Program-made: the position numbers and the translations under genes | Source of the DNA: Rutpela maculata | Lineage: Eukaryota > Arthropoda > Insecta > Coleoptera > Cerambycidae | NCBI GenBank assembly: GCA_936432065.2 | Contig: OW386292.2 | Location: 100,707,829 to 100,771,828, forward strand | Length of the DNA stretch: 64,000 nucleotides | Direction: 5' to 3' | The notes under the pieces: model-generated | The model's database searches: none | What the model was told of the DNA's origin: nothing | Seen by the model: only the letters and a program-made list of their open reading frames with translations | Part shown: piece after piece, positions 9,978 to 21,865 of the stretch | How the letters are laid out: each line of letters starts with the position of its first letter | Position numbering within the stretch: the first letter of the stretch is position 1

Positions 9978-12900
9978 TTTTGAACAATATTTCATACCAA
10001 CATATGAAAGAGTTTATCGGTAATGACATGGATGACGGATCAATTAACATTAAAACCAGCAATCTACCAATGGTAGACGTTAAATTAAAAACAAATACAT
10101 ATAAGGCGCTCCTTGATACAGGTGCTGAATTAAGTTTAATCAAAGAAAGAATTATTAATGATTGTTATGATGGTAATAAAAGTAAAGATTGCATTAAAAT
10201 AAGTAAAATAAATTTAGTAGACCCAAGGGGGAAAAAAATTGCTCAATGTAATCAGGTTTTAAACACGAAGTTCACGGTAGAGAATTATGAATTTGAGGGA
10301 AGCTTTATAATAATAGATGACATGAAGTTTGATATCATTTTGGGAGAAGACATCCTAACACAACTCAGAGCAAAAATTGACCTTGAAAAGAGGGTAATAG
10401 ATTTACAAGGTAGTACCATACCAATGTATTCCACCGGGGAGGTAGGAAATTATGTTAATAATAAAAATGAATATGTTAATAATAATATTGCGGTCGACAT
10501 ACAGGTCGAAAAGTTTAAATGGTGTAATGGCGAACAGGCCAATGATATGAAAATAATTGCGGACGACGGGGAAGTCGTGTACAAAAATAAGGTAGAAATC
10601 GACAAGGAGGTCGAGAAAAAAAATATGTATTGGTACTATGTAGAGTTGTGGATGGAAAACTTTGACAAAAAAGATGCAATCGTACATGATTGGTTGATTG
10701 AATATAAAACTGAAAAAGAATCTACTAAAGTTAAAAATGGTTATATTGGCAAATTTAATAGGGTAAATAGAGTAAGGATGAAAAGAAAAGTACATAAAAT
10801 AATAAAGCGTCGAATAGGACATGTATCAAAGCCTAAAACTTTTAAAATATATAAAGATAAACTAGCGGTAGATGAGCAAACAAATATAATTAATAAAATG
10901 TTAAATGTTGGTATGCATAAATTAAAAAGGAACGAGAGTAAGATACAGTATGTTCACAAGATACAAAAGGTACTTAAAATTAAAACATCAAAAATAAACA
11001 ATCTAAATTATGAACCTGAAACAAAAGTGATTAAAAATTATACAGAGCAAAACAGGTATAAAACTGAAAAGTTAAACACACAAGTACTTAAAGATAAACA
11101 AAAGATAAAGGTCAAAAAGAAACAAGTAAATAATATAAATGTATTTGGAGATGTAACATTAAACTGTCCGGAAAATTTTGTTAAAACAATAAGTGAAATT
11201 TTACAAAAATATAGAGCGCTAATTAATTTTGAAGCACGTGTAGCGGTAGGCTACGTACATAAGTTACAAGTACACGAGACTAAATCATTCAAATGTAAAA
11301 CATACCCAATTCCCTATAAACAAAGAGAATCAGTAAAGATTGAATTGCAGAATATGATAAGTTCGGGAATCATAGAATCGGCAAAGACAAACTACATTAA
11401 TCCACTAGTTGTGGTGAAAAAGAAAGACAACTCAATAAGGCTATGCTTAGATGCTAGAAACTTAAACTCTATTACTACATCTCAGTTCGACGCGCCGCAA
11501 ACGATCGATACATTATTGTTTAGAATAGGTAAAAACACTATTTTCTCTAAGTTAGATTTAAAAAACTCTTTTTGGTTGATTCCGCTACATCCTGAGTCGC
11601 GTAAATTCACTGGATTCAGCGTGGACGGACATATATACCAGTTCAAAGTGGTTCCTTTCGGTCTTCAAAGTGCTTCATCAGCTCTGGTTCGGGCGATGCA
11701 GAGTATCCTCGACAAGTACGATTCTTTCTGTCTGCACTATATCGATGATATTTTGATATTTTCTGCAACAGAAAGAGAACATCGTGAACATTTGAACATC
11801 ATATTAAATGCGCTAAACGAAGCGGGTTTAAAACTTAATATCGAAAAATATGAATTTTATAAAACCTATGTAAAATACTTGGGATACCAAATAAGGCAAG
11901 AGGGAATTAGCATTGGACAAGAGAGGATAAAATAAATCAAGGACTATCCACGTCCTATTAATCTAAAAATGTTGAGAGGTTTCCTAGGAGTTCTAAACTA
12001 TTACAAAAAATTCATTCCAAGGCTATCAGAACTCGAAGTTCCGCTTATAGAACTATTACGAAAAAACGTAAAATGGGAGTGGGATGAAAGGAGAGAAAGG
12101 GCATTCATAGAACTAAAAACAAACTTTCATGACAATTTACTGTTATACAGTCCGGATTTCTCCATACCTTTCATTCTACGCACAGATGCGTCTGACTATA
12201 TCGTAGCAGCCGAGCTAACGCAGATTCAAGGGGGGACTGAAACTCCAATTTGTTTTGTATCGAGAATCTTAAAACCTTCCGAACAGAGGTATTCAATTTC
12301 TGAAAAAGAAATGACAGCAGTCATTTTTGGGATCACTAAATTGACCTTTTTCTTAACATCTAACCACTTTACACTTGAAACCGATCACTCGGCACTTTGT
12401 TTTTTGATGAAGAACATATTCGCAAACAATCGGATATATCGTTGGTCACTCCTGATACAGGAATACTCGTTCACGATCAAACATAGGCCAGGTAAAGATA
12501 ATGTAACTGCTGATGCGCTAACTAGAAATCGTCAAATAAACACAGAAAATGCAAACACTTACATGATAGCACTCAACACCTTCGAATATGAGGATAACTT
12601 ATACTCAAACAAACGCATACTACGCAGTCAAACATATTTACACACACTCAGAGACAAAATTACACAACAACCATTCAGAGGATACTCCATTGAAGGTAAT
12701 TTTATTATAAAAACAATTGGAAATGAACAAAAATATGTCATAGATGAAAATTATGCCAAGGAAATTATTTGGGATTTACACGAACGATTTGGACATATCG
12801 GGATACGGAAAACGTGGATGATATTTCGAGAAACGTTTTATGCGGAAAAAGACCTTATTTTAGCGAAGGAATCAATTTCAGAATGCCATCTGTGTATACT

Positions 12901-13738
12901 TGGCAAGACCAAAAATCACGTTAAAAGGAACACAGTGTGTAGCTTCGTCACGAAATCACCATTAGAGTTAATCGCAATTGATTATATAAGTAATTTGATA
13001 GAAGACGAACATGGATATAAACATATTTTGATTGTGGTAGATGTTTTTACCAAATTTGTTAAATTGTACCCGACAAAAGCCTGTAACACTAGAATCACAA
13101 TTGCCAAGCTCAAACTTTATTTTGAAACGGTAGGAAAGCCAAAGAAGGTACTAGCAGACAATGCAACATATTTTAATAATGAACGGTTTGTAAAATCATT
13201 AGAGAAAAGTAATATTCGTGTAGCATTCACATCTATACGACATCCACAAGGGAACATCTCTGAGAGGTACGTCCAAGAATGTGTAAAAATTTTAAGATTC
13301 ATCGTTCAGCATGATCATACTGAATGGCCTTTAGCCATAGCCGAAGTAGAAGAGTATATGAACAATGTGCCACATACAGTAACTCGTATTTCACCAGTTA
13401 CCGCCATGATGGGATACGCGCCCACAAGACCATGGACAGACAGAGACATATTAAATTTAGGAGAGATTCATAAACTAATAAAGATGAGACAAGAGCGTAA
13501 CACAAAAAAATATTTAGCAAGGGCCAACAAAAGAATCAAAAACAAGATTAAGTTTGAAGTAGGGGATTACGTAGTAGTAAAGCGATTACGTGTCGGAAAA
13601 CTCCTTTTGCCATATGAAGGACCTTACGTTGTACACAGGGTATTAAACGACAATACCTATGAGTTAAAATTTTCTAATAATGATCATGTCAGGGGAAGAT
13701 TTCATATAGAAATGATATACCCTTATGATACAGATTAA
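9938..13738 (+). pseudogene. pol: Gypsy Pol: protease, RT, RNase H, integrase; one in-frame stop
   Basis: One frame runs from 9938 to 13738 and is broken only by TAA at 11933-11935. Aspartic protease: LLDTGAELSLI near 10110-10140. A Lys-rich spacer of about 350 residues follows. RT (about 11160-11930) has LDLKNSFWLIPL, VPFGLQSAS and the catalytic YIDDILIF. RNase H (about 12150-12550) has RTDASDY and the ETDHSALC region. Integrase has an HHCC finger (HxxxxH near 12780, CxxC near 12890), core D of AIDYISN, D of ADNATYF and E of NISERYVQE, and ends with a GPY/F-type module. The stop separates RT from the RNase H connection and would truncate Pol. Because the LTRs are almost identical it must be very recent, polymorphic, or a sequencing error. 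No env follows. Confidence 0.92.
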
Positions 13739-13834
13739 AACAAATGATTTACAGTGTTTATTATTCTGCAAACGCCACTAATTGTTTTGAAAAAATATCA
13801 AAATTTTCTTTTAGTAATAAAATTTCGACATTTT

Positions 13835-13846
13835 GGGGAGGTAAAA
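13835..13846 (+). other. Polypurine tract
   Basis: GGGGAGGTAAAA immediately precedes the TGTCGTG of the 3' LTR, the expected place for plus-strand priming. Confidence 0.8.
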
Positions 13847-15950
13847 TGTCGTGACATTTGCAAAAATATATATTTTAGGGCAAAAGCCAGAGAAAATAAG
13901 CCGTCGTAGCAACAGACAGAGGTACATAACTCATTGCACGATATTGTTACCTTCGTGTATGAGGGACTGCACTTACAACCCTTCGACGAAGCTAGGGGAG
14001 GTCAATGACCTCAAGTAAGACTTAAAATGTGATATGGCAACTTAAGCAAGACACCTTATATTTAACAAAGCTCACATGCATTATGCTTAGTATAATTTAT
14101 GATAATTAGGTATAAAAGGATACACCCAGTAGGGTAAACCATATGTAAAAAGTAGACAAACCTTATAATATGTTAAAATAACTAATTAGAGAGACCACAG
14201 CAAGGGCTCAAATGTGTCGAATCAAGCTTTGTTCTGGTAGAAAAAATAAACTCTCTGAATACTCTCGTAGTGGACTCGTCAAACTAAAAAAATTAAAACA
14301 TTTTATTAAAATAGTGCTACAAATTAGATTAAAGGAAAATAATAGTGGACAATGATCACTTATTAAGTACTAGCATACGTATATGAACGATAATAATGAG
14401 CAAAATTAACATAAAATCTAGTTATAAGAAAATGTAAAAAAATATCTCTCGGCAAGTATACGTATAAGTAGGTTTTACAAAAAGGACACATCGTAATGTG
14501 ATGAAACTCACAGAAAATAAAGACTAGTACCTGTTAGTGAAGTGCAGCGTAAAATTTCTGAACTGTGACACGTTGGGAGGTATTTCTTAATAAATCTTTG
14601 TGTATTCTAGATACCCTCACATAAAATGAACTGCAACCTTTCTTAAAACTCCTTTAGATATAATATTTCTTATCCTGGTGTGAATTCAGGACACCAGTGT
14701 TGTTTTGTGTAACTTTTAATAGGACACTATGTATTAGTTTAGGCACTGCTCACCGATGAACTTGGAGGTGGGTACCTAAAATATTTGTTCACATATAATT
14801 ATGTTTTAAACCTATCTAGGTAATAAATGTTTGTAGATAATTAATAATTAGTGTATTATGTAAGATCTGGGCGAATTTTAAGTAGTTTTATGTAGTAATA
14901 AAGTCAGAAAATAACTATATAGAATATTTATCAAAGTGTCTTAAAAATCATTATGGGGGTACAAATGGGGTACCAAAATGATTGGAAATGCATAGTAAAG
15001 CTCATTCCAATTTTAAAATGTGCATATAATAAGTAAAAGGCATAAAAAAGTACATGTTTAAAAAAATAAAATTCTTTACTAAAATCATACTATCTGATTT
15101 TTGTATTCCTGTCAATCTCAGCGAATAAAAACGCGAGAAGTGGCAAAAACAGTCTAGAAAACGCGGTCGTAGAGGCAACATGTTATAAAATTTACTCCAG
15201 AAAAATCCTAACCTAGAATTTGTTTATTGAAAATTTACCCTATTGTCGAAACCGTGTGTTTACGGAAGTATTTATAAAATTTTGAAAAGGGTTAGGAATA
15301 ACAAGTTGATAAGTATTCTATGCTTAAAATATAAATGTTATGTAAAATGTTGTAAACTAGACTCAAATTTTCCAAAACCCGTGCTTCGAAAGTGATTTCC
15401 TTAAAATAAAGTGTCCCGAAGGAAGAAAATAAGGGAAAATAAATAAAAACATCTTTATCCAATCATCTGAACTTCTAGTAATCTTCAAGCACCTACGGTT
15501 GGTAACATCAGTAACCAGCTTTCAACGAGAATCCAGGGGCGTACTCACAGCAGTTGTGCGCGATTGAGCTCAACGACGTGACGATAGCGGTAAAGTATAA
15601 AGGTACCTTATCGGTTATTATTTTCACTGATCAGTTGATAAAATTTTTGAATATATTTGCAAAGGCCAATCAATAAAACGCATAATATCCATTCATCTTA
15701 AATTTTATTTATGTAAATTGTGTATTTTTAAAATTTATAAATTAACCTCGTCCAGATCAATAAATTTTGTTAATCGTTGTTGAAATATTGGTGTATTATT
15801 TGAGTTGCTAGAGAGTACATTGTATTTCAGGAACCGGCTATCTGAGAGGGAGTTGTACTGCACAGTTGCGGTATCTCATGCTCTGAGGTGTGGCAGCATC
15901 GAGTTCTCTCGACTGTCGCATCTGATGGTTTAGGCCATCTGGCGCTCTTC

Positions 15951-15956
<6 letters not shown>
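13847..15956 (+). repeat. 3' LTR of Gypsy element (2110 bp)
   Basis: Same ends and sequence as the 5' LTR with three substitutions seen by eye (in the blocks near 14140, 14901 and 15149), one extra A near 15048 and a 72-bp deletion after 15376. Confidence 0.95.

Positions 15957-16038
<82 letters not shown>
15957..16038. repeat. (AT)n microsatellite at the 3' flank
   Basis: About 41 AT units directly follow the 3' LTR. Together with 5983-6018 this shows that the Gypsy element inserted inside an AT-dinucleotide array. Confidence 0.95.
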
Positions 16039-16044
<6 letters not shown>

Positions 16045-16233
16045 TCTTAGGTTCTCGCGGGTGTTGAATGAAGTGTTGGTGTACTTCCGGGTGTTTTCCC
16101 ACGTAGTTGATAGGCTCCTGCTGGAGCCATTGTTGTCTAAACGACATTTCGGCAGAATCCCATCTGCCATCTTCAGGTTCTCGCTGAAAGCTGCCTACTG
16201 CTGCTCCTCGTTGCTCGAACTGGACTGACAGTC
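16039..16233 (+). repeat. Dispersed repeat, copy 1
   Basis: A GC-richer block with phrases such as CACGTAGTTGATAGG, CATCTTCAGGTTCTC and CTCGTTGCTCGAACTG. A diverged copy in the same orientation lies at 34795-34940. It stops exactly at the Polinton terminus here and continues differently there. Family unknown. Confidence 0.6.
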
Positions 16234-16850
16234 AGTAGGTCCCGCTAATATGTAAAGCCGAGTGTTATAGATGAAAGAAAAGGTATACATAAATATGTCA
16301 TTTTTAGATAGGTCTGTTGAAAATATTATGTAATTAAATTCAAAAGGCCTTTTCAATTTCAATACATATTTACTAACAGAAATTTGCTTGTCGGAAAGTA
16401 AAAAAGGCCTTTTCAATGGGTACGTAATAAATATTTCGTTCCTATTAAAAAGTGATATATTTATTATCACACCTGTGTTTTGTCCATATCAGAATAGAAT
16501 ATTTTAGGAATTCCATGTAGGTATATACTCCCTTCAATAAATATGTCGTTTTTAGACAGGCCTGTTGAAAATATTATGTAATAAAATGGAATCTTGGGTT
16601 AGGCCTCTTGTATGGTTTAATTTCAATACATATTTAAACTAACAGAAATATGCATTTAAATTCAAAAGGCCTTTTCAATGGGCAGGTAATAAATATATCG
16701 CTTTTTAAATGGAATGAAATATTTATTACCCATTGAAAAGATTGAAAAGCTTTGCCGACATCACAATAGATTAGGAATCCCATTATGATCCAACAAGTTG
16801 TTTGTCTACCTACCATGAATGCTTTGAACTAAAGGTACCTGGTAGGTAAC
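16234..16850 (+). repeat. Polinton left terminal inverted repeat
   Basis: Reverse complement of 32104-32520, from AGTAGGTCCCGC at the tip to CTTTGAACTAAAGGTACCTG inside. Relative to the right copy it lacks about 100 bp after the first 20 bases and has extra internally duplicated blocks built from GGTAATAAATAT...ATATTTATTACC hairpin units. Confidence 0.88.
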
Positions 16851-17290
16851 TTCGGCAGTGTGTGCAAATACATAAGCCTATCCGTCCTTAGACGCCTAGC
16901 TCGGGTTGTCTTGTATATTTGAAATAACTTTGCTCTAGGCTGACTGTTGAGGGTTGACTTGGATTTGCTAGTTCTGGGTTACTATTTATTCTTCTTAACT
17001 GATTCTTGGGTATGGTATTTGTTGTTTGACTGTATATCCTTGGTGGTTGTGCACTTCGTGTGGTTTGTTGATATTTGCTGTTGGGTTGAAGGATGGTTTG
17101 GGTGGTGGTTTAGGTGGGGGGGTGAAGCTTAGGTAACATTATTAATCCCCTAACATATCTGTGCAGCGATGCGTTTTTAACCAATGAGACTCTAACGGAA
17201 ACAGAAAGGTATATTTACATCGTGTTGAATTTTGAATTCGAACGTCAGGTAGAGGGCGTGGCCTAGTAGATGTGGCGGATATGACTACTA

Positions 17291-17325
17291 CTATAAATGT
17301 AATGTAGCGAAATCTGAAGAGCAGT
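17291..17325 (+). promoter_or_regulatory. Candidate promoter of Polinton polB
   Basis: CTATAAATG at 17291-17299 lies about 30 bases before GCAGTTAG (from about 17321), a TATA plus initiator-like arrangement 140-175 bases upstream of the first polB ATG. Inference from motif spacing only. The rest of 16851-17464 shows no gene. Confidence 0.35.
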
Positions 17326-18085
17326 TAGCTTACAGTATTGTCTCAGCTATCATATAGCAAATAACTCGAGGGTGTGAGTGTTGCGAATTATTTCAAGTGA
17401 CCGATATTTTCTGCAATTCTTTCACAACATTGTTTGGGCTATTTTCATATAGTAAAAAATTAATATGTATTTGTGTATGGCTTGCGGCAAAAATTTCACA
17501 CGTAGTGACAACTTACGACGCCATCAAAGACAATCGTGTTCAAAGTTTCAAGACGCTGGATCTTCCACGAAGCGGCCTTCAAAGTCGCAGGATGTTCGAC
17601 CTTCCTCAAAGCGACCTAGATTGGATCCAACTCCCTCAACGTCGACAAATATGCAAACATGTGACTGTTGCAATGTGACGTTAACTGCAGCTCAGATGTC
17701 GGCTCATAAAAGAACGTTGCAGCATAGGACAAATTCTTGTGTTCCTATGTCGAATGGTGTAGAAATTGTCCAAAGCGCTTTCAAGCAGCGGATTGTAACT
17801 TATAGAGTGTACAGTGGATATAATCACATAGACTACACAACATTCTTTAACGAAATCAGGCCAAAAATTGTAAATCTTCTCGAAGAAGCATTGAGGATTC
17901 ATAAAGTGGTAAAAGTAAATATGGAAACGTTTGCTAGATACACATTACCGCCACAGGACGTAGCTTATATGATTTCATTTAATAACAGCAATATAATTTT
18001 GAACGATATAATATAAACAACATTTTGGATAGTTTTGTAGAAGCTATCATCACGCAAACTACTGAGTTTCAAGAAAGTGATTCAG

Positions 18086-18144
18086 GTATGTTAATATTTT
18101 TATAACAATATGAATATGATTGTTAATTGTTATTTTATTTTTAG
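18086..18144 (+). other. Spliceosomal intron (59 bp) in Polinton polB
   Basis: GTATGTTAAT at the donor, a long T-rich tract and TTTTTAG at the acceptor. Joining GATTCAG to GATGGGCCC continues the conserved polB reading (…DSG/WALE…), whereas the intron itself is AT-rich with stops. Confidence 0.75.
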
Positions 18145-19059
18145 GATGGGCCCTCGAAAGAATCAGATTTGTTGAAATTAATGTTAACTTGGTGGATCAT
18201 CTTACATTAAATTGCCGAAGTGCATCACCAAGAAGAATGCCGTAGTAAATGTGAAAAATCAGGACCAGTGTTGCTTTGCTTGGGCTGTAACGTCGGCCAC
18301 AAATGGTCGTACATCGGAAATGATGTCATATCCCCATTTTTCTACAGAACTAAATTTAACAGGTATGAGTTTTCCAGTAAAATTGCGAGATATTTCAAAA
18401 TTTGAAAAGTTGAACAATATTTCAATTAACGTATACGGGCTAGAGGAGAAATTTGAAAATAACATGATCAAATATGAAGTTGTTGGACCTTTGCGTTATC
18501 GTGAGAAACAGTTGAATAATCATGTAAATTTATTGCTAATATCTGGTGAATGTCATGGTGATGAAAATCATCGCTGTAATAACGTTTGGGCTAATAGTCA
18601 TTATTGTTGGATAAAAGATTTATCTAGATTAGTTTCCAGCCAAACCTCCCGTGATGAACATAGGCGATATTTATGTGACGGTTGCTTAGTATACTTTAGT
18701 AAGGAAAGTCAACTTTTTGAACACCAGAGTAACGATTGCAACCACATTTACACAACAACACCGACGACGAAATTCGGTATTGATAAATTTGGGAAAGAAG
18801 TACCTGAAAATTCAAAAAAACTCAAAAATATTTATTAATAATTATACAACATTCAGTTTAAATAGATTTTACCATAAAATTGCGCCTAATCCCCAAAAAC
18901 ATATTAATAATTTATAAAACACCATGTTTATGTTAGTGACAGCTATACATACACTATTTATAAGTTTTTTTAATTATATTATATAATCATTATACAAGGA
19001 GGTACATATTGCGTGAACACATTAGGTGAATGATGAAAGAGGACAAATTAATATAAACC

Positions 19060-21865
19060 AAGACAACATTATGTATTAAGAATAATATTTGTGTTATTTA
19101 TAATAAAAGTTTTTGATACTTTTCTGAATCTGGATATTTTGTTAATACTTTTTATATAACCTGGTATGTTATTGTAATAATTAGGCCCAAGGTAATCTAT
19201 AAAGTTTTGTTGCTTAGTTGGGTTATATTTTGGAATCATTATTTTTTATTTATAATAGACCTAGTATTATGTAAATGTGTAGGTAAACTAAATTTGGATA
19301 TATTTTTTTTGATAAAGATAGAGCATTCTAAAATACCGTGCGTGTAATTTCCCATTAGGCATGTACATTCACGTAGCGCGAGAAATATGACAACACCGGC
19401 AGCCGTAAATTCGTCCATCGGTGGAGCATTCCAGCTCTGTTATTTCATTTCAGCCAGCTGGCACACACGATGTTGCAATTCTACTCCCCATGCCTAGCCC
19501 GCGACTACACACACGGTATATAACTGTTTTAAATTTAGACAATTACATTCCCTGAACAACTGATCACTTGAAAAAATGGATTCTTTTTTTAGTATTATCT
19601 TCAAAATTGTTTTCTGTATGACTTTGACCGGATTTAGAGCATTTTCATATGCACCACCCCATATTATTAAGCCATACCGTATGATAGATTCAACGAGATA
19701 ATTGTATACATTTAATATAGTTTTTTTAGATAAAATATCTCTGAGTTGGTAAAATTTATATATCAACTTTCTAATTTTATTTGTTACGTAGCTTGAGTGT
19801 TCCAACCACCTCAGGTTTTTATCTATCATTAAACCCAAATACTTTATTGTACTAGTGGATTGAATTTTTTCATTACTCTCTTGAATAGTTATGTCGCTCT
19901 AATCAGGTAAATTTGAATTGTAAGTAGAAAATGCAATAAACTTAGTTTTTGATATATTAAGCGATAATTGGTTTACGTCGAGCCACGATCTAAGTTTTTT
20001 CATATCTTGCGCAACACAATTCTTCACATCATTCCAATCATCACCTTTACAAATAATTGTTGTGTCATCTGCATATGAAATAAGTTGGCCTGATATATTT
20101 AATTTACATAAACTGTTTATAAATATTAAAAACAAAATTGGCGCCAAAACGGTGCCCTGAGGAACTCCTATGGTTATTAATTTTCCCTCACTTATTTTAT
20201 CCCCTATTTTTACAAACTGTTTTCTGTCCTCCAGGTAACTAGCGAATACCTTCAACACTGTGCCCCTAATACCGATGTTTTCCAATTTTTGTAGTAATTT
20301 TTTATGGCACACAGTGTCGAAAGCCTTCGCCAAGTCCAAGAAGACAGATATACATTTTTTATTTTCTTGTAAGTTGTTAATTGTATTGACTAGTTTGTAA
20401 ATTGCGTCCGTTGTACTGCAAGAGCTCCTAAAACCAAATTGATTTTTAGAAATAATGTCATTCTTATCTAGAAATTCCTCAAAGCGATTTTTTAATGCTT
20501 TTTCAAATATTTTGGCCAAATTATTAATTACAGATATAGGTCTATAGTTCGTTTTTTCCGTTCTACATCCATTTTTGTAAATATGCGTTACGATAGATAC
20601 CTTGAAGTGATGAGGAACACATCCAGTTGTAAAAATGGTATTAATGATATGTACTAAAGGTTTTATTAAAAAGCTATGACAGTGTTTTATTAATTTGGCC
20701 GATATTTGATCCATGCCGGTGGCGCTCTCATTACGTATGTATGTTATTACATCATTCTCTTCAACCGGTCTTAAATATAAACTATTGAGTGGGGGTGGAG
20801 TGTTAAAATGATCAATTTGGACATCTTTTGGAGTAGGAATTGAATTGGTAATCTCCTTACCGATATTACAGAAAAAAGTATTAAATTCGTTTGCTTTTTG
20901 CTCATTGCAGGTAATTATATTGCCATGTTTGTCCACTATATTGATATTATTTGTACATTTATTTTTTTCTGTGATTGTAGCGTTTCTTATTATTTTCCAA
21001 GTCTGTTTTATATTTCCTTTACATGTATTAAGCTGATTTGTATAATAATTATTTTTTGTTATTTTAATAAGTCTTGTTAGTTTGTTTCTATAAATTTTAT
21101 ATTCATTAAGTAATTGTATATTATCACTATTACATAAAATGCGTTTTTTCATCTTATCCCTAGTTTTGATAGATTGTATAATCCCATTGGTAATCCATGA
21201 TTTAATTTTTCTTTTGAAAATCTTAGACGAATGAATAGAGGCAGTGTTAATATGTTTTTTTATTGTGTTTACAAAATTATTGGTACATGTATTGCTATCG
21301 TTATGGTTATAAACATTTTCCCAATTTTCGAAGCTTAACAGTTGAAATACTTTATCATAATCTGTTTTTATTACATTATTATGAGCATTACATGATTTTA
21401 CAGATTGAATAGGAAGATTTAAATAAATTGGATAGTGATCAGTAATATCACTTTCTATTATGAAAGATTTAAATAGACTATCAGTTTTATTTACGTCAGA
21501 CTTAAGAAAAAAATGATCTAAACAGCTTTTTGTTTCATTGGTTACTCTAGTAGGTTTATTAATTAGTGGTATATAGCCATATTTTGCCATTATGTTTAAA
21601 TACATATTATTGTGAATGTCATGTTTATTTAAAATATTTATGTTTATATCACCTGTAAATATTTCGGTATTATTATTATTATTATTTATTTTCATATAAT
21701 TATCCAACTCATTTAGAAACACGTCAATATTTGACGATGGAGACCGATATACACTACTAATTCCTACAGACGTATTTTCAAGAAAAATTGAAGTTTTAAT
21801 GATATTCAAATCCGTTAATTTATTTATTTTAACGGTGTGAGGTAAATTATTTTTAATGTAAGTAA
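19060..21865 (-). pseudogene. LINE ORF2: endonuclease C-terminus and reverse transcriptase
   Basis: Read on the minus strand, the start is the middle of the apurinic-type endonuclease (SSVYRSPSS, GDININIL, SDITDHYPI). An Asn-rich linker is followed by RT with NYRPISVINNLAKIFEK, NQFGFRS, FLDLAKAFDTV, GVPQGTVLAP and the catalytic SYADDTT. An in-frame TAG at 19899-19901 follows, and the thumb-like region (IKYLGLMIDKNLRW) continues to about 19520. There the MITE interrupts the gene, and reading resumes beyond it to about 19060 with further frameshifts. The motif style fits the CR1/Jockey group; exact clade not resolved. The gene is dead. Confidence 0.88.
19336..19516. mobile_element. 181-bp MITE with TA target duplication, inside the LINE
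   Basis: The tips CCGTGCGTGTAATTTCCC and (reverse complement of the other end) CCGTGTGTGTAGTCGCGGG are imperfect inverted repeats sharing an inner TAGGCATG. TA lies on both sides (19334-19335 and 19517-19518). Removing the element plus one TA rejoins the LINE reading frame across the site. It is more GC-rich than its surroundings. The TA duplication suggests Tc1/mariner-type mobilisation. Confidence 0.85.

Larger units (their letters stand above)
6019..15956 (+). mobile_element. Full-length Gypsy-type (Metaviridae) LTR retrotransposon, 9.9 kb
   Basis: Two long direct LTRs (6019-8199 and 13847-15956) flank a primer-binding site, gag, pol and a polypurine tract in canonical order. Pol order is protease, RT, RNase H, integrase, which defines Gypsy rather than Copia. 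There is no env. LTRs begin TGTCGTG and end CACAACA. The insertion lies in an (AT)n tract, with AT repeat on both sides, so the target duplication is hidden but consistent. Excluding one 72-bp indel and one A insertion, the LTRs differ by about three substitutions by eye, so the insertion is recent. Gag is intact; pol has one in-frame stop. Confidence 0.95.
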
